From assembly GCA_027297085.1 (NCBI GenBank), contig JAPUIL010000310.1, positions 1 through 8,402 of the forward strand: 8,402 nt of DNA, written 5' to 3'. The stretch is from Verrucomicrobiota bacterium. Its GTDB lineage: Bacteria > Verrucomicrobiota > Verrucomicrobiia > Opitutales > UBA2995. The position numbers were made by a program, and so were the translations under genes. This document shows, piece by piece, positions 1 through 7,086 of the stretch; the stretch's first letter is position 1; each line of letters begins with the position of its first letter. The notes under the pieces were generated by a model that worked only from the letters and a program-made list of their open reading frames with translations, searched no databases and was not told where the DNA came from.

Positions 1-1056
1 GGTGGAAGTAATCTCGACCACACCCAGCTTGTTATAGAAATGGGATACCTTGCCAACTTGAACCTTCTTCTTGGTAGCCTTGGAACCATAGTGCCCTGAC
101 CAGCCTTGCTCACGGCCGAGATAGTAGCCATCGGAAAGCCCACGATTGTAGACCGATTTCAGGTCATCCAACAACTCTTCCACAAACTCGGGTGAGTAGG
201 TTCCAGCATGAACTGCATCAATGGCTTTACGATAAGCGCTGATAACCGTATGGACATACTCAGGCGCTCTACCACGTCCTTCAATTTTCAAAACCTTGAT
301 GCCCGACTGAAGAAGCTGATCCAGAAATTCAATGGTGGAAATATCGTTGGGAGACATGACGAAGTTGTTGTCGATCGTCAGCTTCTTACCGGTTTCCTTA
401 TCAATCACATCGTACTCCTTACGACAATTTTGTATACACGCTCCACGGTTTGCCGAGGCATTGTCTGTGTATTGAGACATTCCACAGCGACCCGATACCG
501 CGATGCATAACGCACCGTGGGCGAAGGCCTCAATTTCAGCGGGACGCCCGCTGGGGCCTCTAAGATCTGCCGCTACGATTTGATCATAGAGTTTGCGAAT
601 CATACTGAGGTTCAACTCACGTGCCAGAACGATACGGTCGCAAAATTGCGTATAAAACTTAAATGATTCGAAATTGGATACCGACAACTGAGTGGACAGG
701 TGTACCTCAAGCCCCAGTTCGCGCGCTCGCATGATACAAGCCATGTCTGCAGCAATAACCGCATCGACCTGGTTTTCCGCAGCCAAATCCAACAGTTTAT
801 AAACCAGCTTCAAGTCGTGATCATAAAGCAGCGTGTTCAGCGTCAAACAGGCTTTTACGCCCCCCTCACGGCAACGATTCATTATTTCCGGCAAATCCGG
901 CAGACCAAACGACCGCCGGGACCTCGCCCGCATATTCAATTGGGCGAGACCGAAATATACGGCATCCGCCCCCGCTGCGATACCTGCCTGCAGCGAAGCA
1001 TAACAACCGGCAGGCGCCAGCAAATCTGTTTCCGGTAATGGAAGGTCGTTTTGCAT
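1..1056 (-). CDS. Peptidase U32 family protein (TrhP/YegQ-like), 3' end cut off by window edge
   Basis: I translated 352 codons from the ATG at 1056-1054 to the window edge with no stop. The N-terminus carries the family motif LLAPAG (residues 12-17) followed by a barrel-like segment with AGADAVYFG. Four cysteines at 184, 191, 207 and 211 sit in HGALC...SGRC...NRGAC..NC, the set that binds an iron-sulfur cluster in U32 proteins, and LKIEGR (around 256-261) is the family signature. Known U32 members include tRNA 5-hydroxyuridine (TrhP) and 23S rRNA (RlhA) hydroxylation factors, ubiquinone-synthesis UbiU/V and proteins named as collagenase-like proteases. The layout is closest to TrhP/YegQ, but the C-terminal domain that would help decide lies outside the window. 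No good Shine-Dalgarno precedes the ATG. It follows ridA by 80 bp on the same strand. The family is secure; the substrate is inference. Confidence 0.9.
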   Translation of the reverse strand, partial: MQNDLPLPETDLLAPAGCYASLQAGIAAGADAVYFGLAQLNMRARSRRSFGLPDLPEIMNRCREGGVKACLTLNTLLYDHDLKLVYKLLDLAAENQVDAVIAADMACIMRARELGLEVHLSTQLSVSNFESFKFYTQFCDRIVLARELNLSMIRKLYDQIVAADLRGPSGRPAEIEAFAHGALCIAVSGRCGMSQYTDNASANRGACIQNCRKEYDVIDKETGKKLTIDNNFVMSPNDISTIEFLDQLLQSGIKVLKIEGRGRAPEYVHTVISAYRKAIDAVHAGTYSPEFVEELLDDLKSVYNRGLSDGYYLGREQGWSGHYGSKATKKKVQVGKVSHFYNKLGVVEITST

Positions 1057-1136
1057 GAATTCCGAAAAAAGTGGCTAGTTAATGGGCCGGATCGGCTATA
1101 TTAGTCAAGTGGAACTCACCGAGAGGGAAATTCAGG

Positions 1137-1598
1137 CTACTCAATCTCAAATATCCCTTCGATCTCGACGGTTATATTCCCCGGCAAGGCTGCCACGCCA
1201 AATGCAGAACGTGTACCAACTCCGGCATCCTCTCCAAAGACTTGGGCAAAGAGTTCACTACAGCCATTTATAACTGCCGGATGGTTATAAAAGTCAGGTG
1301 CACTATTAACCAGCCCTAGTAACTTAACGACACTTTTAATTCGATCAAGGGATCCCAGCTGCGCCTGCAAAGTAGATAGTATTGCCAGGCCTGTTTGTCG
1401 CGCGGCCTCAGTTGCAAACTCCTGGTCGACTTGGTCACCCACTCTTCCTGTATGCGTCGTTCCATCACTTTTGTAAGGTCCATGCCCCGAGAAATAAGCC
1501 AAGCCATCGACGACGACTACCGGCTTGTAAACACCACCCCGAGGAGGAGGCGGTGGGAGTTCCAATCCAAGTTCTTTGATTTTTGCTTCTGCGCTCAT
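1137..1598 (-). CDS. RidA/YjgF/YER057c/UK114 family protein
   Basis: This 153-residue protein is of usual length for the longer, second RidA subgroup, which begins with a proline run (PPPPP at 15-19) and then Gly-Val-Tyr. Family landmarks are YFSGHGP (near 35-41), VNSAPDFYNHPAVINGCSELF in the middle, and a C-terminal strand with Arg130 in TRSAFGVAALP and Glu145 in VEIEGI. By alignment with E. coli RidA these match Arg105 and Glu120, the imine-binding arginine and its partner. RidA proteins are cytosolic trimers that hydrolyse reactive enamine/imine intermediates formed by PLP enzymes; members of this subgroup are less well characterised, so the reaction here is inferred. The ATG lies only 12 nt after the sulfatase stop, which suggests a shared transcript and translational coupling; no Shine-Dalgarno is visible in that short gap. 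Confidence 0.93.
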   Translation of the reverse strand: MSAEAKIKELGLELPPPPPRGGVYKPVVVVDGLAYFSGHGPYKSDGTTHTGRVGDQVDQEFATEAARQTGLAILSTLQAQLGSLDRIKSVVKLLGLVNSAPDFYNHPAVINGCSELFAQVFGEDAGVGTRSAFGVAALPGNITVEIEGIFEIE

Positions 1599-1610
1599 AA
1601 GAGAAAATGT

Positions 1611-3026
1611 TTAGGGTTCTTGGTTCGATGGCCAGTTCCGATTTATGAGCTCTTTCAATTCTTTAATGGTCGCTCGATGTTGATTTGATCCTGCGAGGTT
1701 GTGCATTTCTTGCGGATCCATAAGCTGATCATACAATTCAACGCCTTTATCTCCGCGAGTTCCCCACTCCACATAGCGCCAACGATCCGTCCTCACGCTG
1801 TATCCAGGCACATCGACATACAAGGTTTGGATAAAAGCAGGGCGGTTCCAATCCGCAGCGGGATCGGTTAGGAGCTTTCTTAAACTAGTCCCTTCCAATT
1901 CGTCAGGCGGCACAAGTCCGGCCAAGTCAGCAAGCGTCGGATAGATATCGACAAACTCAACTATTCGCAGGCTGTCATGTGAAGCGGGATTCAAGCCCGG
2001 CACACGAAAAATCAGAGGAGCTCTCGCTGACTCCTCATACAAACTGTTCTTTCGCCAGAGTCCGTGTTCGCCCAAGTGGTAACCATGGTCTCCCCAAAGC
2101 ACGACGATGGTATTTTCCCGAAGTCCCAGCCTGTCCACAGCCGCCAACAAACGGCCGATTTGGGTGTCCACAAAGGAAATGCAGGCGTCGTAGGCCAGTA
2201 TACAATCGCGGGCTTCATCCTCGGTCGTTCCGAAATTGGGCCAATCTGCCGTAGAACTCAAAGCAGCCTCCGGCACAGTCTTGCGGTAACCCGATGGCAA
2301 TTCCGGGACCTTTGTTTTTTCCAGATGGTAGAGGTCGAAGTATTTTTTTGGTGCTATGTATGGGGTGTGCGGTCGATAAAGGCCCGCAGCGATAAAGAAG
2401 GATTCCCCTTTGTGCTCCTCCAACATGCGAATGGTTTCATCCACCACCTTTCCATCGGTCTGCTCGGTGTCTTCACCTTCAGCTTTAAGAAATCCCATAG
2501 TATTTGTAATAGACAATTTATGGGTGTAAATGGTCATCAGATCTTCCTCATCCTTGTCGCGACCCCGCGGGTTCACAACCTCCTGCCAGGAAGCGGGATC
2601 ATCCGCACCACTGGTGCCAATATCCAAAGGAACCCTTTGGTGAAATATCTTTCCAACCCGCGCGACATAATAACCGTTCTTCATGAACAATTGAGGCAGC
2701 GTTACCGCGTCAGGAGCCAGCTCACGGAAGGACATTCTATTATTAATCATGCCCGTGGTTTGCGGACGTAGCCCGGTCAGCACAGAAGTTCGACTAGGAC
2801 CGCATGACGGGTATTGGCAATAAGCCCGGTCGAAACGCACGCCTTCCTGTGCAAGCTTATCGATGTTGGGCGAACTTATGTGATCGAAACCATAGCAACC
2901 AAGACGCGTATTTAAATCATCAATGGCGATGAACAAAACGTTCGGTTTCCTAGGCGCTGCGGCGGTGGCGAAATTTATGCCGGCAAAGACAACAATCGAC
3001 AGGAAAGCTTTGAAGAAACGCCACAT
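1611..3026 (-). CDS. Secreted type I sulfatase, iduronate-2-sulfatase-like
   Basis: From the ATG at 3026-3024 the protein has 471 residues. It opens with a signal peptide (charged MWRFFK, hydrophobic core 7-19, ATAAA near 20-24 as the likely cleavage region). The alkaline-phosphatase-like sulfatase domain follows: metal-binding Asp36-Asp37 in AIDDLN, then CGPSRTSVLTG at 75-85, where Cys75 is the residue converted to formylglycine (C-x-P-S-R form) and Arg79 is the conserved arginine. GDHGYHLGEHG at 312-322 supplies metal-binding Asp313-His314 and is closest to iduronate-2-sulfatases (SulfAtlas S1_7-like, by inference). It would remove sulfate from a sulfated glycan in the periplasm or outside; the substrate is not readable. 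An in-frame TTG seven codons upstream (3047) would put hydrophilic residues before the signal peptide, whereas AGGA lies just ahead of the ATG, so I chose the ATG. No maturase gene is in the window. It starts 81 bp after ccsA and is followed at once by ridA. Confidence 0.94.
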   Translation of the reverse strand: MWRFFKAFLSIVVFAGINFATAAAPRKPNVLFIAIDDLNTRLGCYGFDHISSPNIDKLAQEGVRFDRAYCQYPSCGPSRTSVLTGLRPQTTGMINNRMSFRELAPDAVTLPQLFMKNGYYVARVGKIFHQRVPLDIGTSGADDPASWQEVVNPRGRDKDEEDLMTIYTHKLSITNTMGFLKAEGEDTEQTDGKVVDETIRMLEEHKGESFFIAAGLYRPHTPYIAPKKYFDLYHLEKTKVPELPSGYRKTVPEAALSSTADWPNFGTTEDEARDCILAYDACISFVDTQIGRLLAAVDRLGLRENTIVVLWGDHGYHLGEHGLWRKNSLYEESARAPLIFRVPGLNPASHDSLRIVEFVDIYPTLADLAGLVPPDELEGTSLRKLLTDPAADWNRPAFIQTLYVDVPGYSVRTDRWRYVEWGTRGDKGVELYDQLMDPQEMHNLAGSNQHRATIKELKELINRNWPSNQEP

Positions 3027-3107
3027 GAGTCCTATCTCATCAGACAAAGCGGAGGGTTCAAGACCGTTTGCATTTATTGAATCAAAGACGGGCTGAGCGA
3101 AATCGTA

Positions 3108-4979
3108 TTAAGCGGTCACCTTTGTGGCCGTTTTTGTGTTTCGACCACGGAAGTGAATAAAGAGTCCAGCCCCAACAGCAAAAACGACCTCTCCTACACA
3201 GAACCAAAGGAGCTTCTTAGCAGTTCCATCGTCGAAGCCATAACTGTGCAAGCCCACTTGAAGTAGATTTACTCCAAACCAGGCCACGGCAACAGTGATA
3301 GGTGTCAGAGCCATGGCTACAGAGAAGCTGAGTTCCTTAAGACGTCCTGCAAGGCGGCCATGAACGAGAACCAATAACCATAGCACAATGAGCAAGGCTC
3401 CGTTTTCTTTAGGATCCCAGCCCCAGAAGCGTCCCCAGGATTGATCTCCCCAAATACCACCGAGTATAGTTCCAAAAGTCGTGAAGAACACAGCAACCAA
3501 ACACACGCCATAAGATACCTTAAAAATACCCTGGTGCATCTTGCGGTCACTTGGAAACCTCAGGCGCATAATCAAATACGCATGGGCAACAAGACCTGCA
3601 AGTAATGAGATAGCGTAGCCGGTGGTGATTGTTTGAACGTGCGTCAGCAGCCAGAACCGTGAGTCCAATACGGCCACCAACATCACTTGCGTATCTCCAT
3701 CTAAGGCATAGCGGGAGGCAATAAAATTGAGCACAATTCCTGCCACTGAACCTACAATCAATCCAAGAGTATCTCTCCTGAGGTATTCAATAATCGTGGC
3801 AAACAGTACCAGGATTGCTGATACAAAAATAATAGATTCGTAAAGTGTGGAGACCGGTGGTCTCGCCATTATGTAGACGCGGAATAGAATGCCTGTAATG
3901 TGCAGAACGATACCCACAGTCAGACTACCTAGTGAGATTCGCGCTATCAGTTTACTGTTGAGCATATAGCTCAAAAGGAGCATGAGCATGGCGATGGTAT
4001 AAAAGGCACTGCTGAACCAGAAAAAATTGGCCTTATTCGAAATGAGCTCCGCCTTATAGTGTACCGGAATATTTAGGGATTCATTTACAGCGGCCACCTC
4101 CGAGCTTACATCCGCAAAAGGGTCTTTTAAAAACTTCTCCACAATGCCCTCGAGCTCCTGAATTCTAGCGTCCTCCCACTCAGAAAAATTTCGACCATCC
4201 ATGATTCCCCAGACAGAAAACCAATCCCCTTCCTTCTGATTTTCTTTAGGTTTAACCACCCGCATGATATCTGCGCTCTGATCTGCCATCTTGACCTGTA
4301 ATTGTTGAACCAGGTCAACCAACGCGCTTTCCTTTTCGGAAATATTATCACCTGCTTTACGACCCTCGAGCACTCCTAATTCCCGAGCTAACGCCTCCCG
4401 GGATTTAAGGAACTGCCGGTAGGTGTAACCTTTCTCCGGCTCAAAACCAATTGCTTCTGCCAACTCCACATTATTTACCACAATGTCGGGCTGTAGCGCA
4501 GTTAAGGACCTACTCAAAGCCAGGTACTGCATCACCTTGCGGTATAAGGTAAGCAACTGAATTTCAGCTCGCGTACGCGATTCCGGTTCCTTCTCGCTCA
4601 GTTGGCGCAACGATTCCATTCGATCGTTGATTCCCCGACTGAGGTCCCGGAAAGAGTATAAATGTTGCGGATCCAAACCGATTCCCAATCCCAGAATCGC
4701 CTCCTTCTCAATCACCTTAAACAATTTTCGTTCGTACGCAATTTCAGGGGCGATCAACAACTCGAGCAACCAATCAATGGCTTTTTGTTTCTCGATGGTT
4801 CGCTTGTTATGATAAAGTAGGAGTTGAGCCCTGGCAAAGGTATCCAAAGGTTTGAGACGTCCGTCATCTTGAACAACGAGTGCTTCCAGCGCCCCGGCCC
4901 TAACGGGCGATTCATAGCTTCCTGCATGCAGAAAACCAAAGGAGAGAAACAGAAAAATTATTCCAACTAAACGCTTCAT
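3108..4979 (-). CDS. ccsA: CcsA/ResC-type cytochrome c assembly protein with long soluble N-terminal region
   Basis: This 623-residue inner-membrane protein is the haem-handling half of the System II cytochrome c synthetase, which exports haem and joins it to CXXCH motifs of apocytochromes. A signal-like hydrophobic stretch (4-19) precedes a soluble region to about residue 310, beginning with GRLKPLDTFAR (40-50). About nine membrane helices follow. The last part holds the CcsA core: His360 before RPPVSTLYES (373-382), His447 in LTHVQT, the haem-binding WWD segment from Trp510 to Asn526 (WGDQSWGRFWGWDPKEN), His540, and His578 in LHSYG. His447 and His578 correspond to the external haem-ligand histidines of the family. 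The ATG overlaps the resB stop as ATGA, so the pair is translationally coupled. The N-terminal region makes it much longer than plastid or Bacillus CcsA; similar extensions occur in Bacteroidetes and PVC relatives (from memory). Function secure, role of the extension unknown. Confidence 0.94.
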   Translation of the reverse strand: MKRLVGIIFLFLSFGFLHAGSYESPVRAGALEALVVQDDGRLKPLDTFARAQLLLYHNKRTIEKQKAIDWLLELLIAPEIAYERKLFKVIEKEAILGLGIGLDPQHLYSFRDLSRGINDRMESLRQLSEKEPESRTRAEIQLLTLYRKVMQYLALSRSLTALQPDIVVNNVELAEAIGFEPEKGYTYRQFLKSREALARELGVLEGRKAGDNISEKESALVDLVQQLQVKMADQSADIMRVVKPKENQKEGDWFSVWGIMDGRNFSEWEDARIQELEGIVEKFLKDPFADVSSEVAAVNESLNIPVHYKAELISNKANFFWFSSAFYTIAMLMLLLSYMLNSKLIARISLGSLTVGIVLHITGILFRVYIMARPPVSTLYESIIFVSAILVLFATIIEYLRRDTLGLIVGSVAGIVLNFIASRYALDGDTQVMLVAVLDSRFWLLTHVQTITTGYAISLLAGLVAHAYLIMRLRFPSDRKMHQGIFKVSYGVCLVAVFFTTFGTILGGIWGDQSWGRFWGWDPKENGALLIVLWLLVLVHGRLAGRLKELSFSVAMALTPITVAVAWFGVNLLQVGLHSYGFDDGTAKKLLWFCVGEVVFAVGAGLFIHFRGRNTKTATKVTA

Positions 4980-6124
4980 GATACGACGCCCTCCTGTTTG
5001 CGCTTTGAGCGAACAATTAACTTGGGCACTTGAATGAGCAGATGAATAAATAAACCAAAAGCCATAATACAGCTGGCAATGTAGGGAAAATTTCTACCGG
5101 CATTTTGCACAACAGCCAGCACAGTCGTCTCATCCTCAACTCCTTCAATAAACGAAGCTTGGTAAAATGTGTAATCGAGATTCCGTAGCGGTTCATTCAT
5201 GGAGATAAGCACTTCGCGTTTAATGCCTCCATCCACTACATTCACCAAGGAACTGTAGTGAGATGCCGTTTGGGTACCCGGGTGAACCTTTTTGGTGAAA
5301 TCCATCAGTTCTATGGCAAAAGGTAGTTGGTATCGTTTGTTGCGCAGCTCGATCACATACTCTTTGCCACCCGCTCGAATGGTCTGAGGCACTAGCATGA
5401 ACTGAAAGACCATGTAGGTGCCGCCGGTGTTATCATCGAGCCCTCGAATGTCCAAAACCATGCCGGCCATGTTTAGAGAAAACTCATTTTCCAACCGCTT
5501 CTCAACAAATTCAAATCGCTGGGCAAATCCATGAAAGCCGTCCGTCACTTCAGGCTCTCTTCGAACAATATCAATATTGCGGTGATAGGTTTCGATTTTG
5601 ATTGTGAACGGAAAATCAGGATCCGATAGGGTCGCGCCTTCGCTTATATATTCATTGGTAAAGGAAATCACCGCATCGTGATCGGCGGGTGACTTGTCAA
5701 TCACGGCAAATTCAAGCTCGTTATAATCCTGGTAGTAGCTACTCGTTTGTCCTTCTGGAATGGGAATACTTCCTTCATTGGAAAAGTAAGCAGTGAAGAA
5801 CCCTCCCAGCAATAAGAGTAACATTCCACTGTGAGAGATAAGCGTTCCTATACGATTGAATCGAATGGGACTATTAAAGATGAGTTTAAACAGCAGGTTT
5901 ATAAACACCACGGACAAGGCTAATCGGCCACCGGGAAAAATTCCCCACACAATCCAGGATGAAAAATATTTTTGCTGGGCTAGGTAAAGACCATGGTACT
6001 TCTGATCGATGGTGCCATAAACGAGCAGCACGATGAGCCAAAGAGCGGTGTAGAAAAAGATCTCCGGATTCGCCAGGAAATGGGCAACTTTGAGCAGAGG
6101 GGATTTCGACTTCGTGGTACTCAT
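4976..6124 (-). CDS. resB: ResB/CcsB-like cytochrome c assembly protein
   Basis: With the ATG at 6124 the protein has 382 residues. Membrane helices are at about 23-39, 66-83, 92-113 and 349-364, with a large periplasmic domain between the third and fourth. Conserved-looking points are Gly66-Arg67-Leu at the start of helix 2, His98 in SHSGMLLLLLGG of helix 3 and His361 in the last helix; such membrane histidines are haem-ligand candidates in CcsB proteins. It is a compact ResB of the kind that pairs with an extended CcsA, and the 4-nt overlap with ccsA confirms the pairing. ResB helps move haem and apocytochrome to the CcsA active site. The start is uncertain: an in-frame TTG at 6130 lies 4 nt after an AGGA, whereas the ATG lies 10 nt after it. 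Upstream is a repeat-bounded element with a sigma-54-like promoter. Confidence 0.9.
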   Translation of the reverse strand: MSTTKSKSPLLKVAHFLANPEIFFYTALWLIVLLVYGTIDQKYHGLYLAQQKYFSSWIVWGIFPGGRLALSVVFINLLFKLIFNSPIRFNRIGTLISHSGMLLLLLGGFFTAYFSNEGSIPIPEGQTSSYYQDYNELEFAVIDKSPADHDAVISFTNEYISEGATLSDPDFPFTIKIETYHRNIDIVRREPEVTDGFHGFAQRFEFVEKRLENEFSLNMAGMVLDIRGLDDNTGGTYMVFQFMLVPQTIRAGGKEYVIELRNKRYQLPFAIELMDFTKKVHPGTQTASHYSSLVNVVDGGIKREVLISMNEPLRNLDYTFYQASFIEGVEDETTVLAVVQNAGRNFPYIASCIMAFGLFIHLLIQVPKLIVRSKRKQEGVVS

Positions 6125-6140
6125 GGTCAATTCGTCCTAA

Positions 6141-6154
6141 CCCGGATTTCTCAC
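6141..6154 (+). repeat. Left terminal inverted repeat of the 221-bp element
   Basis: CCCGGATTTCTCAC, preceded by CTAA at 6137-6140. It pairs over 14 of 14 bases with 6348-6361. The repeat reaches to 16 nt before the resB ATG, so it also forms the end of the resB leader. Confidence 0.85.
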
Positions 6155-6163
6155 GGAGTTTAG

Positions 6164-6253
6164 ATGCCGGGCTTGACGAGCGATAGGCGAGGGCGCGCAC
6201 TGCTGTGCGTAACCGAAGCAGGGAAGGAGGAACACCCGGCATGTCAGCCCGGG
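6164..6253 (-). promoter_or_regulatory. GC-rich leader region able to form competing stems ahead of resB
   Basis: ATGCCGGG at 6164-6171 is complementary to CCCGGCAT at 6235-6242 (8 bp). The overlapping CCGGGCT at 6167-6173 is complementary to AGCCCGG at 6246-6252 (7 bp), so the two stems exclude each other. A third stem, CCCGG with CCGGG, is possible within 6235-6253. Inside the long loop, CGCAC and GTGCG (6196-6200 and 6205-6209) form a small hairpin with a TGCT loop. The segment may be only the folded body of a repeat element; a regulatory role is inference, and no known riboswitch class is recognised. Confidence 0.35.
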
Positions 6254-6260
6254 AATGTGG

Positions 6261-6276
6261 GCAAACCGTATGCCAA
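6261..6276 (-). promoter_or_regulatory. Sigma-54-type (-24/-12) promoter candidate for resB-ccsA
   Basis: On the minus strand the sequence is TTGGCATACGGTTTGC. It has GG at -25/-24 and GC at -13/-12 with the exact spacing of the RpoN consensus TGGCAC-N5-TTGCA; TGGCA and TTGC are intact. The start would be near 6249, leaving a leader of about 125 nt before the resB ATG. An AT-rich stretch (about 6283-6300) lies upstream, where an activator or bending protein might act. No enhancer-binding protein gene is in the window. The motif is short and could occur by chance; its orientation and position toward resB-ccsA raise its value. Confidence 0.45.
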
Positions 6277-6347
6277 CAGAGTGTATTTTTAATAAAATAT
6301 GCAAGTCCTTCATTTCTAATAGTTTAATTCCTGTTTGCACCCTTTCG

Positions 6348-6361
6348 GTGAGAAATCCGGG
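6348..6361 (-). repeat. Right terminal inverted repeat of the 221-bp element
   Basis: GTGAGAAATCCGGG on the plus strand, the exact reverse complement of 6141-6154, followed by CTAA at 6362-6365. On the minus strand it begins directly after the TAG stop codon of the lipoprotein gene, so a transcript reading through from that gene could pair its two ends. Confidence 0.85.
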
Positions 6362-6955
6362 CTAAGCATCTTTGAAATGCAATGAGTTGCAAAACGCTTC
6401 GAACGATTCCTGCGCTTCCTCAACTCCAGCTCGGGAGGCTGTCATTTTTGCAAAAAGCATATAGCCGGTTTCTTCAAAAATGGCTCCCAGAATCGCATTG
6501 TCCGGGTTTTCCTCATTGATGAGGGTGATATAAAGATATTGACGCCCTTGAGGAGTGGCATGCTCATGAGCATATTCGGCGAGTTCTTCCTGAACAGCGG
6601 GTCCCAGCCCAATTTGTCCACGCCAACGATTGATATTGGGCATGACTCCTCCAGCTCCTCCTCCCAGTTGAACCAGAGAAAAATCACCGGCCTCGCCATT
6701 GGAAAGCGGCACATTATAGCTGGCCAGCCGCATGGAGGACACTTTTCCAGCTTCCCATCCATCGGGCACAACCCAGGTAAATGGGAGTCCCGTATCCTCA
6801 GCATTGGCGGAATCAGCCGAAGGGGCACTATTTGCCGCAGGCACTGGTGTTTTTGAAACCTTGTATTTTTGAATGGAGGGTTCCTCGGAGCAGGCAACAA
6901 ACAAAAAGGAGCCCATCAAGAGCACGGAAAAGACTGAAATTTCGGGTAGTTTCAT
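6362..6955 (-). CDS. Putative lipoprotein of unknown function upstream of the cytochrome c assembly genes
   Basis: From the ATG at 6955 this is a 197-residue protein. A hydrophobic signal segment (6-21) ends in LFVAC, a lipobox-like site with Cys22 as the residue that would be lipidated. Residues 30-57 form a linker rich in Ala, Ser and Pro. The folded part begins at FTWVVPDGW (59-67) and contains a glycine-rich turn (GGGAGG, 98-103) followed by NINRWRGQIGL (107-117); the tail is helix-rich. The W-P-G-W and N-RW-GQ signatures look like a conserved family, and the mixed strand/helix pattern could fit a PsbP/Mog1/DcrB-like fold, but I do not recognise a named family. An upstream ATG at 6985 adds ten residues before the signal and fits lipoproteins less well; neither start has a good Shine-Dalgarno. 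Its place before resB-ccsA suggests, without proving, a link to cytochrome or envelope redox functions. Confidence 0.8.
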   Translation of the reverse strand: MKLPEISVFSVLLMGSFLFVACSEEPSIQKYKVSKTPVPAANSAPSADSANAEDTGLPFTWVVPDGWEAGKVSSMRLASYNVPLSNGEAGDFSLVQLGGGAGGVMPNINRWRGQIGLGPAVQEELAEYAHEHATPQGRQYLYITLINEENPDNAILGAIFEETGYMLFAKMTASRAGVEEAQESFEAFCNSLHFKDA

Positions 6956-7086
6956 GCACAAATTGGAAAGCGGGAAACCCAACATACCTGTTCAATCCCC
7001 CAATTTTGGTGAGCAAATAACGGGATGGCTCCTACTGAAGTCAATGAAGGAAACCATCCAATTCGAAAAGAAGTTGACCATTTGAT

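Larger units (their letters stand above)
6141..6361. mobile_element. MITE-like element, 221 bp, perfect 14-bp terminal inverted repeats and CTAA flanks
   Basis: The left end reads CCCGGATTTCTCAC (6141-6154) and the right end is its exact reverse complement, GTGAGAAATCCGGG (6348-6361). Immediately outside both ends is the same tetranucleotide CTAA (6137-6140 and 6362-6365), as a 4-bp target-site duplication would leave. The element contains no convincing gene, so it would need a transposase in trans. The right end abuts the lipoprotein stop codon, which itself lies in the CTAA, and the left end lies 16 nt from the resB ATG. A 4-bp YTAR-type target is known for the IS5 group, and CC-starting ends with 4-5 bp duplications for the IS1380 family; I cannot assign it to either. 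A REP-like repeat or a chance arrangement remains possible, and only other genomic copies would settle it. Confidence 0.6.

Noticed and set aside
208..1038. Two plus-strand open frames (100 and 112 codons) opposite the U32 gene
   Set aside because: They lie opposite a continuous 352-codon frame with the U32 cysteines and KIEGR motif, and their products are not protein-like.
1080..1108. TTGACT on the minus strand ahead of the U32 gene as a -35 box
   Set aside because: At 17-18 nt spacing the -10 would be CCATTA or CATTAA, about half-matching TATAAT; too weak to annotate.
2064..2771. A 235-codon plus-strand open frame opposite the sulfatase gene
   Set aside because: The minus-strand frame has a signal peptide and full sulfatase active-site motifs; the plus-strand product has no domain and is an antisense shadow.
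3027..3107. Terminator or new promoter between ccsA and the sulfatase gene
   Set aside because: No stable GC-rich hairpin with a T-run and no good -35/-10 pair is visible in these 81 bp, so readthrough is as likely as a separate start.
7015..7044. TTGACT on the minus strand ahead of the lipoprotein as a -35 box
   Set aside because: The matching -10 (GTTATT at 17 nt) shares only three of six bases with the consensus.
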